Shown: positions 41,339 through 48,829 of the stretch, one piece after another
How positions within the stretch are numbered: the stretch's first letter is position 1
Layout of the letters: the number at the start of each line of letters is the position of its first letter
Origin: Pseudomonas lundensis
GTDB lineage: Bacteria; Pseudomonadota; Gammaproteobacteria; Pseudomonadales; Pseudomonadaceae
Assembly: GCF_001042985.1 (NCBI RefSeq)
Contig: NZ_JYKY01000007.1
Location: forward strand, 62,001-126,000
Direction of reading: 5' to 3'
Length of the DNA stretch: 64,000 nucleotides
Program-made: the position numbers and the translations under genes
The notes under the pieces: model-generated
Database searches by the model: none
What the model was told of the DNA's origin: nothing
What the model saw: only the letters and a program-made list of their open reading frames with translations

Positions 41339-42180
41339 TGCCTATTCCCCAATCGATCGTCAACACCAACGAATCCGCGCCACGTTTTCTGCAATCGCAA
41401 AACGTGGCGCGGGAAGTTTCGATGACCAGCCTTGAGCTTGTCGAATTCATAAATGCTCATCGCTCACGGCAATCCGCCGAGACCGGTTCTAAATTTGCTT
41501 TGCTCATGCACAAGAGCTTCTTAGGCAAAGTGCCCGAGGTTTTGGGCGAGCAGGCATCGGCAAAATTTATTGCCGATCTCCCTGATAGCTATGGGCGCCC
41601 GCGAAAGGGCTATTCATTCCCAAAGCGCGAATCCTGCCTGATGGCAATGTCGTACAGCTACGATCTCCAGGCCGCAGTTTTCGACCATATGACAGCGCTG
41701 GAGGAGCGACTTTCGCAAAAGGTCGCACTCCCTTCATACGCCGAGGCCCTGCGCCTGTATGCCGACCAGATCGAGCAGACAGAGGTGTTGCGCGTAGAAA
41801 ACCACCAGCAGGCCACGAAGATTCAATGCTTGGAAGACCTGTTCAGGGAGGGCGAGACGGCAGCTCAGTTCTGCAAGCGATTAAACGGCTTGAACGTCAT
41901 GCAGGTGAACGCCTGCTTGAAGGCTAAAAACTGGCTGTTCACTGAGGGCCGGTCCGGCACCCGGTGGCGCGTCTCCTCCTATGCCCGCGACAAGTACATG
42001 ACCGAGCACCAGCACGAAGTCACCCCGCATGGGAAAGACGCATTCATCTCCTACACACCCATCCTGCTGAAGAAGGGCGCTGCACGCCTGTACGACCTGT
42101 ACCTGGCCGGCGAGCTGCCCATGAAGAAGACCTGGGACGGCCTGTTCACTCACGACAAGGCTATGCGGGGTGCTGCATGA
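41338..42180 (+). CDS. Rha-type antirepressor with KilAC C-terminal domain
   Basis: This 280-residue protein has a Rha-like N-terminal part (SMTSLELVEFINAHRSRQSA, then RPRKGYSFPKRESCLMAMSY, YDLQAAVFDHMTALEE), a coiled-coil linker and a C-terminal KilAC/ANT domain (AAQFCKRLNGLNVMQVNACL). It may counter the repressor. The start could be 41338, coupled to the leader, or ATG 41422, which has GGGAAG five bases upstream and follows the hairpin at 41375-41412. Confidence 0.75.
   Translation: MPIPQSIVNTNESAPRFLQSQNVAREVSMTSLELVEFINAHRSRQSAETGSKFALLMHKSFLGKVPEVLGEQASAKFIADLPDSYGRPRKGYSFPKRESCLMAMSYSYDLQAAVFDHMTALEERLSQKVALPSYAEALRLYADQIEQTEVLRVENHQQATKIQCLEDLFREGETAAQFCKRLNGLNVMQVNACLKAKNWLFTEGRSGTRWRVSSYARDKYMTEHQHEVTPHGKDAFISYTPILLKKGAARLYDLYLAGELPMKKTWDGLFTHDKAMRGAA
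41375..41412 (+). promoter_or_regulatory. Inverted repeat element A (hairpin before an ATG)
   Basis: Perfect 14-base arms (41375-41388 and 41399-41412) enclose a 10-base loop. The left arm start is 47 bases before the ATG at 41422. An almost identical element at 48555 is also 47 bases before an ATG, with the same loop length. It could be a translation-controlling hairpin or a binding site for a phage regulator. Confidence 0.6.
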
Positions 42181-42407
42181 GCCGGATAACGATCGTTCTC
42201 GACAGCCCCACAGAGCCAATCCACTTGGGCATGACGCTAGCTGGCGGTCGCCTCACAAGCGCATGCCTCGGCGACCAATCAGAGCTTCTCGAGACAACCA
42301 AGAAGCTCCAGCGCGCGCTGTTCTATTACAACCAGATGCCAGAAGCCGAACGCCTCGCAATTGAGCGCGAAGCCGCACGCATCATCGCCAAATTGGAGGC
42401 CGCGTAA
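42177..42407 (+). CDS. Small phage protein
   Basis: This 76-residue protein opens MSRITIVLDSPTEPIHLGMT and continues with a helical half (LLETTKKLQRALFYYNQMPE). Its ATG overlaps the antirepressor stop (ATGA), and its stop overlaps the next start (TAATG). The function is unknown. Confidence 0.65.
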   Translation: MSRITIVLDSPTEPIHLGMTLAGGRLTSACLGDQSELLETTKKLQRALFYYNQMPEAERLAIEREAARIIAKLEAA

Positions 42408-43168
42408 TGGCCGGAGACTGGATAAAAATGCGAATCGACCTCCAAACCCACCCGAAAGTTTTCCGCATTGTGTCCGCATTGAAAGCGGACAGGTTGCGGG
42501 TGATTGGCGGACTGCATGTCGCTTGGAGCATCTTCGACACTCATTCTGCTGATGGCGTGCTGCTGGGCTATGACTGCAATGCGATGGACGCTGTGATCGG
42601 CTGGCCAGGGTTCACGCAGGCCATGATCGACGTGCAGTGGGCTTCTATAGATGAGGCTGGAAGCCTTGTAATGCCTCGCTTTGACGAGCACAACGGGGCA
42701 AGCGCCAAGCGCCGTGCGAACGACAATGAGAGGAAGCGCACCGCACGAAAGTCGGGAAGTGTCCGCAAAATGTCCGCAAGTGATGCGGACGAAATTCGGA
42801 CCAGAGAAGAGAAGAGAAGAGAAGATCAAAACCCTCTCTCTGCGCGGGAAGCTGTCGACCCTCGCATGCCCAGCGAAATGACCCTCGACTGGCACCCGGA
42901 CGACAAGCTGCTGAAAACCTACTCGGTTCACTCAGGCGTAGCGCTGGACCTGTTCACCGAAGATGCGCGCCGGGCATTCACTGCCCACTACGAGCCGCGC
43001 GGCCAAGTGAATACCCAGGCCGAATGGGTGCAGATGCTGGTGAAGTGGGTGCTGAGCGATCGGAATCGAGCAGCATCGTCGAACGTCAGGCAGTTCACGC
43101 CGCGCCAGAGCAATGAGCCCGACTTCGACAGCAATGCCTGGGCCGAAGGGCTTGTGGTGAGCCCATGA
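42407..43168 (+). CDS. Replication protein with DnaT-like C-terminal domain
   Basis: This 253-residue protein opens MAGDWIKMRIDLQTHPKVFR, the common start of phage replication initiators with a DnaD-like winged helix. After a basic linker (RRANDNERKRTARK), the C-terminal domain (MTLDWHPDDKLLKTYSVHSG) resembles DnaT. It probably recruits the host helicase system to the phage origin, acting with the next gene product. It is the O-like partner of the P-like protein. Confidence 0.8.
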   Translation: MAGDWIKMRIDLQTHPKVFRIVSALKADRLRVIGGLHVAWSIFDTHSADGVLLGYDCNAMDAVIGWPGFTQAMIDVQWASIDEAGSLVMPRFDEHNGASAKRRANDNERKRTARKSGSVRKMSASDADEIRTREEKRREDQNPLSAREAVDPRMPSEMTLDWHPDDKLLKTYSVHSGVALDLFTEDARRAFTAHYEPRGQVNTQAEWVQMLVKWVLSDRNRAASSNVRQFTPRQSNEPDFDSNAWAEGLVVSP

Positions 43169-43893
43169 AGCCAGTCAGCCAATTGATGGCGACCATGGGC
43201 AACCTGCCGCCAGCCATTCACGCTCAGCCGTTGCACGTCACACCGCAGACGGCAGAAGTGGTGAATGACCTGTTCCGTCGCCTGCGCGGGATATTCCCGG
43301 CATGGCGTCAGGCGTGGCCGTCCACGGAAGCGCTCGACGCTGCCAAGGCCGAGTGGATCAAGGAGTTTGCCGACGAAGGCATTCGTACCTTGGAGCAGAT
43401 CGAGTTCGGTATCCAGAAGTGCCGAAAGCTCAAGAAGCCCTTCGCGCCGAGTGTGGGGGAGTTCATCGCGATGTGCGTGCCAGGCCCGGAAGACTTCGGC
43501 ATGCCTTCGGCCGCCGGGGCGTGGATGGAGGCGCTGATGGAGGCCTACAGCCACGAAGGCGTGCGCATCGCTGCCATCGCCACCGGGCTGTTCGACCTGC
43601 GTTCCGCCAAGCAGGAAGACAAGGGCCTCCGCCAGCGCTTCGACCACAACTACGCCGTCGTGATCCGCCGCGCCCAGGAAGGTCAGCCGCTCGACGGAAA
43701 GATCCTCACCGGCATCGGCCACGACAGCCAGAAGACGGACTTCGAACTCGCCAACGAACTGGCCGACCAACAAGCCCAGGCGCGAATCCTTCAGCAAGGC
43801 ATCCCGGCCGACGGCAAGTCAGCCCGCGAGCTGCTGCTGGCGAAAATGAACATCAAGCGCGAGCCGGTGTGCGGCGCGGAGAAGCGGACATGA
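43165..43893 (+). CDS. Replication protein P-like helicase loader
   Basis: This 242-residue protein opens MKPVSQLMATMGNLPPAIHA and carries the FRRLRGIFPAWRQAWPSTEA / KPFAPSVGEFIAMC pattern of phage replication protein P, which loads the host DnaB helicase. Its ATG overlaps the stop of the DnaT-like gene. The pair makes an O/P-like replication module. Confidence 0.82.
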   Translation: MKPVSQLMATMGNLPPAIHAQPLHVTPQTAEVVNDLFRRLRGIFPAWRQAWPSTEALDAAKAEWIKEFADEGIRTLEQIEFGIQKCRKLKKPFAPSVGEFIAMCVPGPEDFGMPSAAGAWMEALMEAYSHEGVRIAAIATGLFDLRSAKQEDKGLRQRFDHNYAVVIRRAQEGQPLDGKILTGIGHDSQKTDFELANELADQQAQARILQQGIPADGKSARELLLAKMNIKREPVCGAEKRT

Positions 43894-44210
43894 CCGACAA
43901 GATGCGTGAAGAGTTTGAAGCCTCGGTGCTGAGCGAATACCCCAATCAAAACATGGGCAAATTCGCCACCGGCGAGTACCAAAGCACCACGATTGAGCAT
44001 TGCTGGTGGGCATGGAAGAAATCCCGCGAGGTGCTGGTGATTGAGTTGCCCCAGATCGTTGGGTACGAGGCCGGTTACGACTCGATCCGCGAAAACGAAT
44101 ACGCCTCACAAAGCAGCGAGCTTTTCGATGCTGATGAGGTGTTTGCTCTGTGTCGCAGCATTGAGGTTCGTGAAGCCATCGAAGCCGCTGGCGTGAAGGT
44201 GAAGTCATGA
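43890..44210 (+). CDS. Conserved phage protein
   Basis: This 106-residue acidic protein opens MTDKMREEFEASVLSEYPNQ, with WWAWKKSREVLVIELP in the centre. Similar proteins occur in many Pseudomonas phages; no function is known. Its ATG overlaps the replication gene's stop. Confidence 0.65.
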   Translation: MTDKMREEFEASVLSEYPNQNMGKFATGEYQSTTIEHCWWAWKKSREVLVIELPQIVGYEAGYDSIRENEYASQSSELFDADEVFALCRSIEVREAIEAAGVKVKS

Positions 44211-44872
44211 GCGACAACACCGATCTGAAGCGGCTGGCCCAGCGCGTAATCGACATCGAGGCGCTTGACGGCGGAGAACCGATTGGTGAGGCCTGGGGTG
44301 AGTTTGAAGCTGCTGCAACGCCTGCTGCAGTCTTGGCCCTGATCGCCGAGAACGAGCGGCTTCATGAGAGCGATCAAGAGGCGACCGAGCTTTGCGACAC
44401 CCTGTCCGTTCTTCTCGGGGAAATCGCAGTGGCGGTGCGCGGCCCGGAAGAGCCTAAATCGCGCCACGGATTCCACGACCTACCATCCCGTGTAAAGACG
44501 GTAGTTTCCGAGCGCGACCAGCTCAAGGCCGATAACGAGCGGCTGCGTGCCGACTATGCCGGATTGGCGAGATTCAACCCTGAATGGGACCGCGCAGCAG
44601 CCGCACAGGATTCGGTGCGTGAACACATGGCGATGGTCGTTCAACTCAAGGCCGAAGTAGCCGGCCTACGCACCGGCTACGAAGCCTACGAGCGGGTGAA
44701 TGCTGAGCTGAAGGCTGAGGTGGAGGAGCTGCGCAAGTCCCTACTGGATGCAGCCGAAGAAATTGATGCATGGGGCTCATACGCAAGTGATTACTTCCAG
44801 GAAAAGCATGACCTTGCTGGCTGCGTAGCAAAGTTCCATGCGGCCGCCATGGGCAAGGGAGAGCAGCCATGA
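44207..44872 (+). CDS. Coiled-coil phage protein
   Basis: This 221-residue, Glu/Ala-rich protein has long heptad stretches (about 125-200: ERDQLKADNERLRADYAGL, VNAELKAEVEELRKSLLDA). It looks like the phage Ead/Ea22-type early proteins whose role is unknown. Start and stop overlap with both neighbours by four bases. Confidence 0.6.
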   Translation: MSDNTDLKRLAQRVIDIEALDGGEPIGEAWGEFEAAATPAAVLALIAENERLHESDQEATELCDTLSVLLGEIAVAVRGPEEPKSRHGFHDLPSRVKTVVSERDQLKADNERLRADYAGLARFNPEWDRAAAAQDSVREHMAMVVQLKAEVAGLRTGYEAYERVNAELKAEVEELRKSLLDAAEEIDAWGSYASDYFQEKHDLAGCVAKFHAAAMGKGEQP

Positions 44873-45099
44873 CCCTGGATTCAATCGCTTTGTGGCTTGG
44901 CTACGGCTCAATGATTGTTGGCGCCGTGCTGCTGATCACGTCGATGCTCTTCGTTGGCGGTTGCGCGTTTGCTGCGGTCGCCAACAAGAGCCTTCGCGCG
45001 CTGATCCGCATCTACGACCTCAAGACCCTGCGCGCAACCATGCGCCAGCTTGAGGCTGAGGGGAAAGTGAGTATGAAGACGGGGGTGAAAAATGGCTGA
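44869..45099 (+). CDS. Small membrane protein
   Basis: This 76-residue protein has a hydrophobic region (SMIVGAVLLITSMLFVGGCA) and a basic C-terminal half. One or two spans are likely. It overlaps the end of the coiled-coil gene and the start of the DUF1367 gene. Unknown function; it is not a holin by position. Confidence 0.55.
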   Translation: MTLDSIALWLGYGSMIVGAVLLITSMLFVGGCAFAAVANKSLRALIRIYDLKTLRATMRQLEAEGKVSMKTGVKNG

Positions 45100-45679
45100 G
45101 GTCGCTCTTATTCGTACCGCCCAAGGCCTCGTGCCAGCCACTGAAGCTGATCGCGAGCTGACCCAGAAGTGGAAGCTGGGCCAGGTCATCCACGGCAAAT
45201 TCACCAAAATGCGCAACGCAAAATTTCATGGCAAGTTCTTCTCCATGCTGGATCTGGCTTGGGAGTATTGGGAGCCGGTTGGCGGCCTGATTCCTCGGCA
45301 AGAGCTCCGCGGGATTCAAGGGTTGGCCAAGTTCTTCGAAGCGCAAAGCGGTAAGCCTGGGCAGCTGTCGGATGCGGTGGCTGCGTACATCTCAGGCCTT
45401 GAGTCCTCTCGCGCAGATCGTTTTCCAGCGGTGGACAAAAGCCGTGAAGCATTTCGCGAGTGGGTGACGATTGAGGCGGGACACTTCCACCTGGTGCACA
45501 CCCCTGAAGGCGTTCGCAAAGAAGCCAAGTCGATCAGCTGGTCGAGCATGGATGATCTGGCATTTGAGCCTTTGTATCGCGACGTTTTCAATGCCTGCTG
45601 GCGGCTGGTGTTGTCGGCGCACTTCGAAACGGAGCAGGACGCCTTGAGTGCTGCTGATCAGATCGGGGGCTATGCATGA
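45092..45679 (+). CDS. DUF1367 protein
   Basis: This 195-residue protein opens MAEVALIRTAQGLVPATEAD and has KMRNAKFHGKFFSMLDLAWE, signatures of DUF1367, a phage family in the nin region with unknown function. It precedes NinG as in several lambdoid phages. Confidence 0.8.
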   Translation: MAEVALIRTAQGLVPATEADRELTQKWKLGQVIHGKFTKMRNAKFHGKFFSMLDLAWEYWEPVGGLIPRQELRGIQGLAKFFEAQSGKPGQLSDAVAAYISGLESSRADRFPAVDKSREAFREWVTIEAGHFHLVHTPEGVRKEAKSISWSSMDDLAFEPLYRDVFNACWRLVLSAHFETEQDALSAADQIGGYA

Positions 45680-46275
45680 GTCTCGCAGTCAAGCAGCCTC
45701 GCCCCAAGAAATGCAGCGTTCCACAGTGCAGGGCCTCATTCGTCCCCCGGGAGAGCTTCCAGACCTGGTGTTCGCCGGACTGCGCTGTCGTCATTGCTCG
45801 CGGCAAGCAGGAGAAAAAGCGCAAGTCGCTGGCCCTGGTTGAGCGCCGCGAGATCAAGGTTCGCAAGGAGAAGCTGAAGTCACGTAGCGACCACATGAAA
45901 GACGCCCAGCAGGCTTTCAACGAGTTCATCCGGTGGCGGGACCGGTCGGCGGGCCGTGCGTGCATCTCCAGCGGCCGGCCGCTGGATTGGAGCGGCAACC
46001 AGACAGATGCTGGCCACTATCGCAGCGTCGGCTCGGCACCGCACCTCCGCTTCGATGAGCGCAACTGCCATGCACAAAGCAAGCAGGACAACCGGTTTCT
46101 GTCTGGCAATGCCGTGGATTACCGGATCGGGCTGATCGTCAGGATCGGGCTGGCTGCCGTCGAAGCGCTCGAGGCTGACCAGTCGGTGAAGAAATACACG
46201 ATCGATGAGCTGAAGGCGCTGACCGCGCATTACCGGGCGCTGACCAGAGAACTGAAGAAAGGAGAGGCGGCATGA
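45676..46275 (+). CDS. ninG: Recombination protein NinG (Rap)
   Basis: This 199-residue protein matches NinG/Rap, a Holliday-junction-cleaving nuclease. Cys clusters (CSVPQCRASF, WCSPDCAVV) form the N-terminal zinc site, and QTDAGHYRSVGSAPHLRFDE is the catalytic centre. The ATG overlaps the DUF1367 stop codon. With recT and yqaJ on the other side, the phage encodes a full recombination set. Confidence 0.88.
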   Translation: MSLAVKQPRPKKCSVPQCRASFVPRESFQTWCSPDCAVVIARGKQEKKRKSLALVERREIKVRKEKLKSRSDHMKDAQQAFNEFIRWRDRSAGRACISSGRPLDWSGNQTDAGHYRSVGSAPHLRFDERNCHAQSKQDNRFLSGNAVDYRIGLIVRIGLAAVEALEADQSVKKYTIDELKALTAHYRALTRELKKGEAA

Positions 46276-46817
46276 CTTACAGAAATGTTGTGGCAGCAGT
46301 AGTCCGGGCCCTGGCCGCCGAAACGATCAACTCAGCCGGCGGGAATGACTTCGAGCCAAAGGTGCAGTGCGCCAAGCAGAAGGGGGAGATCGTCGGGAAG
46401 GAGGCTGAATTCCTCGTCGACTGCATGGTTCACGCAAGGCTTCGTGCCCAGCTCGCCCCTGATCATTGGAATGCGCTGGTCGCCCAGTACTCGACCCACG
46501 CGGAGCGCAAACACGCCGCGATAATCTTGATTGCCAAGGCCATTAGGTCGCCAGCGCCGGAGCGATTCAGACATGCGGCCGTCGTGACATGGGCTATGCC
46601 CAAGCTCCCAGGTCAGGAGGGCAAGCGCTCAACTAGCGTCCTGCCTGCGGGCTGGTATTCGATGGATAACTGGCTAGATGATCCGGTACCCGAGCGCACC
46701 CAATACCGCTGGAAGTCCGCCATCTGCAAGGACCTGCGGCGCAGAGTTGATGAGGCGCTGAGTGAGGCTCAGGGCATTCTGGATGGGGAAGGGTTGATTG
46801 CTCAAAATGCTGCTTGA
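46272..46817 (+). CDS. Hypothetical protein in the antiterminator Q position
   Basis: This 181-residue protein has a helical N-terminus and a basic C-terminal half (QYRWKSAICKDLRRRVDEAL). I do not recognise a family. It is the last early gene before a promoter and terminator that look like pR'-tR', which is where Q antiterminators sit; that role is inference from position. Confidence 0.6.
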   Translation: MTYRNVVAAVVRALAAETINSAGGNDFEPKVQCAKQKGEIVGKEAEFLVDCMVHARLRAQLAPDHWNALVAQYSTHAERKHAAIILIAKAIRSPAPERFRHAAVVTWAMPKLPGQEGKRSTSVLPAGWYSMDNWLDDPVPERTQYRWKSAICKDLRRRVDEALSEAQGILDGEGLIAQNAA

Positions 46818-46843
46818 CGGATAGTGGCAGAATGGCATAGATT
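46814..46843 (+). promoter_or_regulatory. Late promoter candidate (pR'-like)
   Basis: -35 TTGACG (46814-46819), an 18-base spacer and -10 TAGATT (46838-46843). Transcription would reach the terminator at 46888 about 40 bases on, as in lambda before Q acts. Confidence 0.5.
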
Positions 46844-46887
46844 AATGCCTATCTTGTCCTTCTTGCGTGTTAAGAATGACAACAAAG

Positions 46888-46914
46888 AACCCGGCCACTG
46901 TGTCGGGTTTTTTT
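46888..46914 (+). terminator. Terminator before the late genes (tR'-like)
   Basis: AACCCG (46888-46893) pairs with CGGGTT (46904-46909), followed by five more T (46910-46914). It closes the early operon and sits just downstream of the late promoter candidate. Confidence 0.75.
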
Positions 46915-47019
46915 GTGCCCACGATTTACCCAAACCCCTCGGAACCTCTGCCTGCAAGTTCAACGAGGGCCTCATTCGTGTCTCTGCATGCGCAGGGCAT
47001 TTGCTTTCGGAGTTCGGCG

Positions 47020-47361
47020 ATGAAGAGTGAATACCGCTGCCTGGTTGAAATGATTATTAGCGACGAGCGGAAGTTGGCCGAGGCGACGAAGCTCCATGCG
47101 GAGGCGCTGGAGCGCTTTCAGAAGGCTGCAGAAACACTTGTCGCTGTCAGTAAGCGCCTTGACTCCAGGCGTATAGAGCTGAGCCGGTTAGATGAGCTGC
47201 TTGATCGGGCTCGTCCGGCGAGTGGTGGCGGTAAAGCGGCGCCCCAGGATCTCGCTCCGACCGATGGTGGTGCTGAGATCCGGGCGCTCAGGGGAGACGT
47301 CAAGTCGCTGCAAGCGTCTGTACGGCTGCTCTGTCGGGAAAGCGTGAGAACCGAGATCTAA
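47020..47361 (+). CDS. Coiled-coil phage protein at the start of the late operon
   Basis: This 113-residue protein opens MKSEYRCLVEMIISDERKLA and has heptads through residue 60 (LAEATKLHAEALERFQKAAE), then a Gly/Ala-rich tail. GGAG is nine bases before the ATG at 47020. The frame is open back to 46867 but that crosses the terminator. The function is unknown. Confidence 0.55.
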   Translation: MKSEYRCLVEMIISDERKLAEATKLHAEALERFQKAAETLVAVSKRLDSRRIELSRLDELLDRARPASGGGKAAPQDLAPTDGGAEIRALRGDVKSLQASVRLLCRESVRTEI

Positions 47362-47810
47362 AGTTCGGTGCTCTTTGTAAGCACTCGCATGCCGATGGAC
47401 AAAGCCTGATTCAGAGCCTCCTTGGCCATCTCCTTGGCTCCGCTCTTGGTGGCGGTGGAGAGCTTTTCTCCAAGGGTCTCGCTGCCGAGTGATGGCTTTG
47501 GTACGTGCTTAAGCGCCTGAAGTCCGAGCGAGGTCAGTACGTAGGTACAGGAGAAATGACCGTTATCTTTGCGCAGCACAAATCCTGACTGGACCAGCCA
47601 AGCCAAAGTCGCCTCAAAGAAATCGGTTTCCGGGTCGCGCTCTCCGGCGGTTTCGGAAGTTCCAGTCACAGGGTCATAGTCCAGGATTTCGACCTCGGCG
47701 AGGCCTGCAGTCCGGGGCGATACACCTGTGTGCACAGGGAATGCTTCATACAGGTGGGCGAGTATGTCTGCGCTCATCTCATCAAAACGCTCGATATTTG
47801 TTTTTGCCAT
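47358..47810 (-). CDS. Minus-strand moron-like protein
   Basis: This 150-residue protein opens MAKTNIERFDEMSADILAHL and has a probable winged-helix part (FFEATLAWLVQSGFVLRKDN then YVLTSLGLQALKHV). The C-terminal region is helical and basic. It is antisense to the late operon and its stop overlaps the preceding gene's stop by three bases. The ATG at 47822 is an alternative start. An independently expressed lysogenic gene is likely; the function is unknown. Confidence 0.6.
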   Translation of the reverse strand: MAKTNIERFDEMSADILAHLYEAFPVHTGVSPRTAGLAEVEILDYDPVTGTSETAGERDPETDFFEATLAWLVQSGFVLRKDNGHFSCTYVLTSLGLQALKHVPKPSLGSETLGEKLSTATKSGAKEMAKEALNQALSIGMRVLTKSTEL

Positions 47811-47864
47811 GGCTCGGTCCATCGTCTTGCTGTAGGGGCGTCGACGATAGCACGGAGCCATACG

Positions 47865-47886
47865 CCCGCCTTTGTGCGGGTTTTTT
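47865..47886 (+). terminator. Terminator before the holin genes
   Basis: CCCGC (47865-47869) pairs with GCGGG (47876-47880), followed by six T. On the plus strand it would stop late transcription just before the holin gene unless antiterminated, consistent with the Q-position gene upstream. Confidence 0.7.
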
Positions 47887-47904
47887 CTTTGTGGAGTATC
47901 AACG

Positions 47905-48276
47905 ATGGCCGAACCGAGTACCGGTGCGCTGGCGGTGACGGCTGCTGTTGGCATGACCACTGCCAGCCTTATCCCTGGAATTGATGTAAATGCAGTGGTC
48001 GGGGCTTTTGCCGGTGCCATGTTCTTTGTGGTATTTGCCAGAGAGCTGACGCCATGGTCGCGCTTCGGTTACTTCCTTGCCTCCTGGGTGCTGGGCTATT
48101 ACGTATCGAGCGAAGTGATGGGGCGTAACTGGGCCAACACCTCGGGTCTGGTGGCCTTTTTCGGCGCGCTGTTTTGCGTGGTGATCTGCATCAGCCTGCT
48201 GGAGTGGGTTCAAGGCGGAAAGACGCCTGGCTGGTTGCGCTTCATCGCTGACCGCTTTGGAGGTCGCAATGGTTGA
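47905..48276 (+). CDS. Phage holin-like membrane protein
   Basis: This 123-residue membrane protein has three or four hydrophobic segments (ALAVTAAVGMTTASLIPG, AVVGAFAGAMFFVVFA, FGYFLASWVLGYYV, GLVAFFGALFCVVICISLLE). The position before the lysis-type genes and the terminase matches a holin. GGAG is nine bases before the ATG. It overlaps the next holin-like gene. Confidence 0.72.
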   Translation: MAEPSTGALAVTAAVGMTTASLIPGIDVNAVVGAFAGAMFFVVFARELTPWSRFGYFLASWVLGYYVSSEVMGRNWANTSGLVAFFGALFCVVICISLLEWVQGGKTPGWLRFIADRFGGRNG

Positions 48277-48553
48277 CCCTTGGACGTTAATAGCAGGCAC
48301 CTTGTGCGGTGCCATCTGCTACCGCATTGCGGCTTATCGCCGTGACGGTGCTCGGTACCGCGCAGGAGTGTCATGGCTGGCTTACTTGCTGGCCGTTGGC
48401 ACAGGGTGCGAGTCACTACTTATCACGTTGTCGGTGATGTTTTCCAAGCCCGTGCCGACGGTGTCGCCTTTCCTGTTGATGGTACTGATTGTTCTGTCGG
48501 TACTGGTATATCGCGCTCGGGGCAATGTCGCTCGCATTCTGCGGATGGATTGA
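48269..48553 (+). CDS. Phage holin family protein (3 TM type)
   Basis: This 94-residue protein has three hydrophobic spans (TLIAGTLCGAICYRIAA, AGVSWLAYLLAVGTG, PTVSPFLLMVLIVLSVLVY) as in the 3-TM phage holin family. It overlaps the upstream holin-like gene by eight bases and has GGAGG five bases before the ATG. The two may be a holin and antiholin pair. Confidence 0.7.
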   Translation: MVDPWTLIAGTLCGAICYRIAAYRRDGARYRAGVSWLAYLLAVGTGCESLLITLSVMFSKPVPTVSPFLLMVLIVLSVLVYRARGNVARILRMD

Positions 48554-48554
48554 G

Positions 48555-48592
48555 CCGCGCCACGTTTTCGAATGCGCCAAATCGTGGCGCGA
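48555..48592 (+). promoter_or_regulatory. Inverted repeat element B (hairpin before an ATG)
   Basis: The left arm (48555-48568) is identical to that of element A; the right arm (48579-48591) differs by one internal base. The loop is 10 bases. The ATG of the next gene is 47 bases from the left arm start, as at element A, and the ribosome site (AGGAA) follows directly after the right arm. Confidence 0.6.
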
Positions 48593-48601
48593 GGAAAAAT
48601 C

Positions 48602-48829
48602 ATGGGTTGTGTAAGTAACATTTCCGCTACAGCTTTCCCAAAGCAGGGTTCATTTACAGGCAGCAGGGTTCGGGTGTGCTTCAACTACGACACTTCGGCC
48701 TGCATCTTCGGGGAGGTCATCCGCGATGACGCCGAGGCTCCAGGGGTGATGATCATCCGTTTGGACGACTCTCGCTATGTGCTTTCCACGGAATGTCAGT
48801 GGCAGCCTGTATCGTCGAAGGTGACTTGA
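48602..48829 (+). CDS. Small phage protein under element B
   Basis: This 75-residue, beta-rich protein opens MGCVSNISATAFPKQGSFTG and has RVRVCFNYDTSACIFGEVIR. The start at 48602 follows the hairpin and AGGAA. An earlier in-frame ATG (48572) falls in the hairpin and is less likely. Its stop overlaps the next start (TGATG). Function unknown. Confidence 0.6.
   Translation: MGCVSNISATAFPKQGSFTGSRVRVCFNYDTSACIFGEVIRDDAEAPGVMIIRLDDSRYVLSTECQWQPVSSKVT

Noticed and set aside
46824..47030. 68-codon frame before the late genes
   Set aside because: It crosses the promoter and terminator elements and has no ribosome site.
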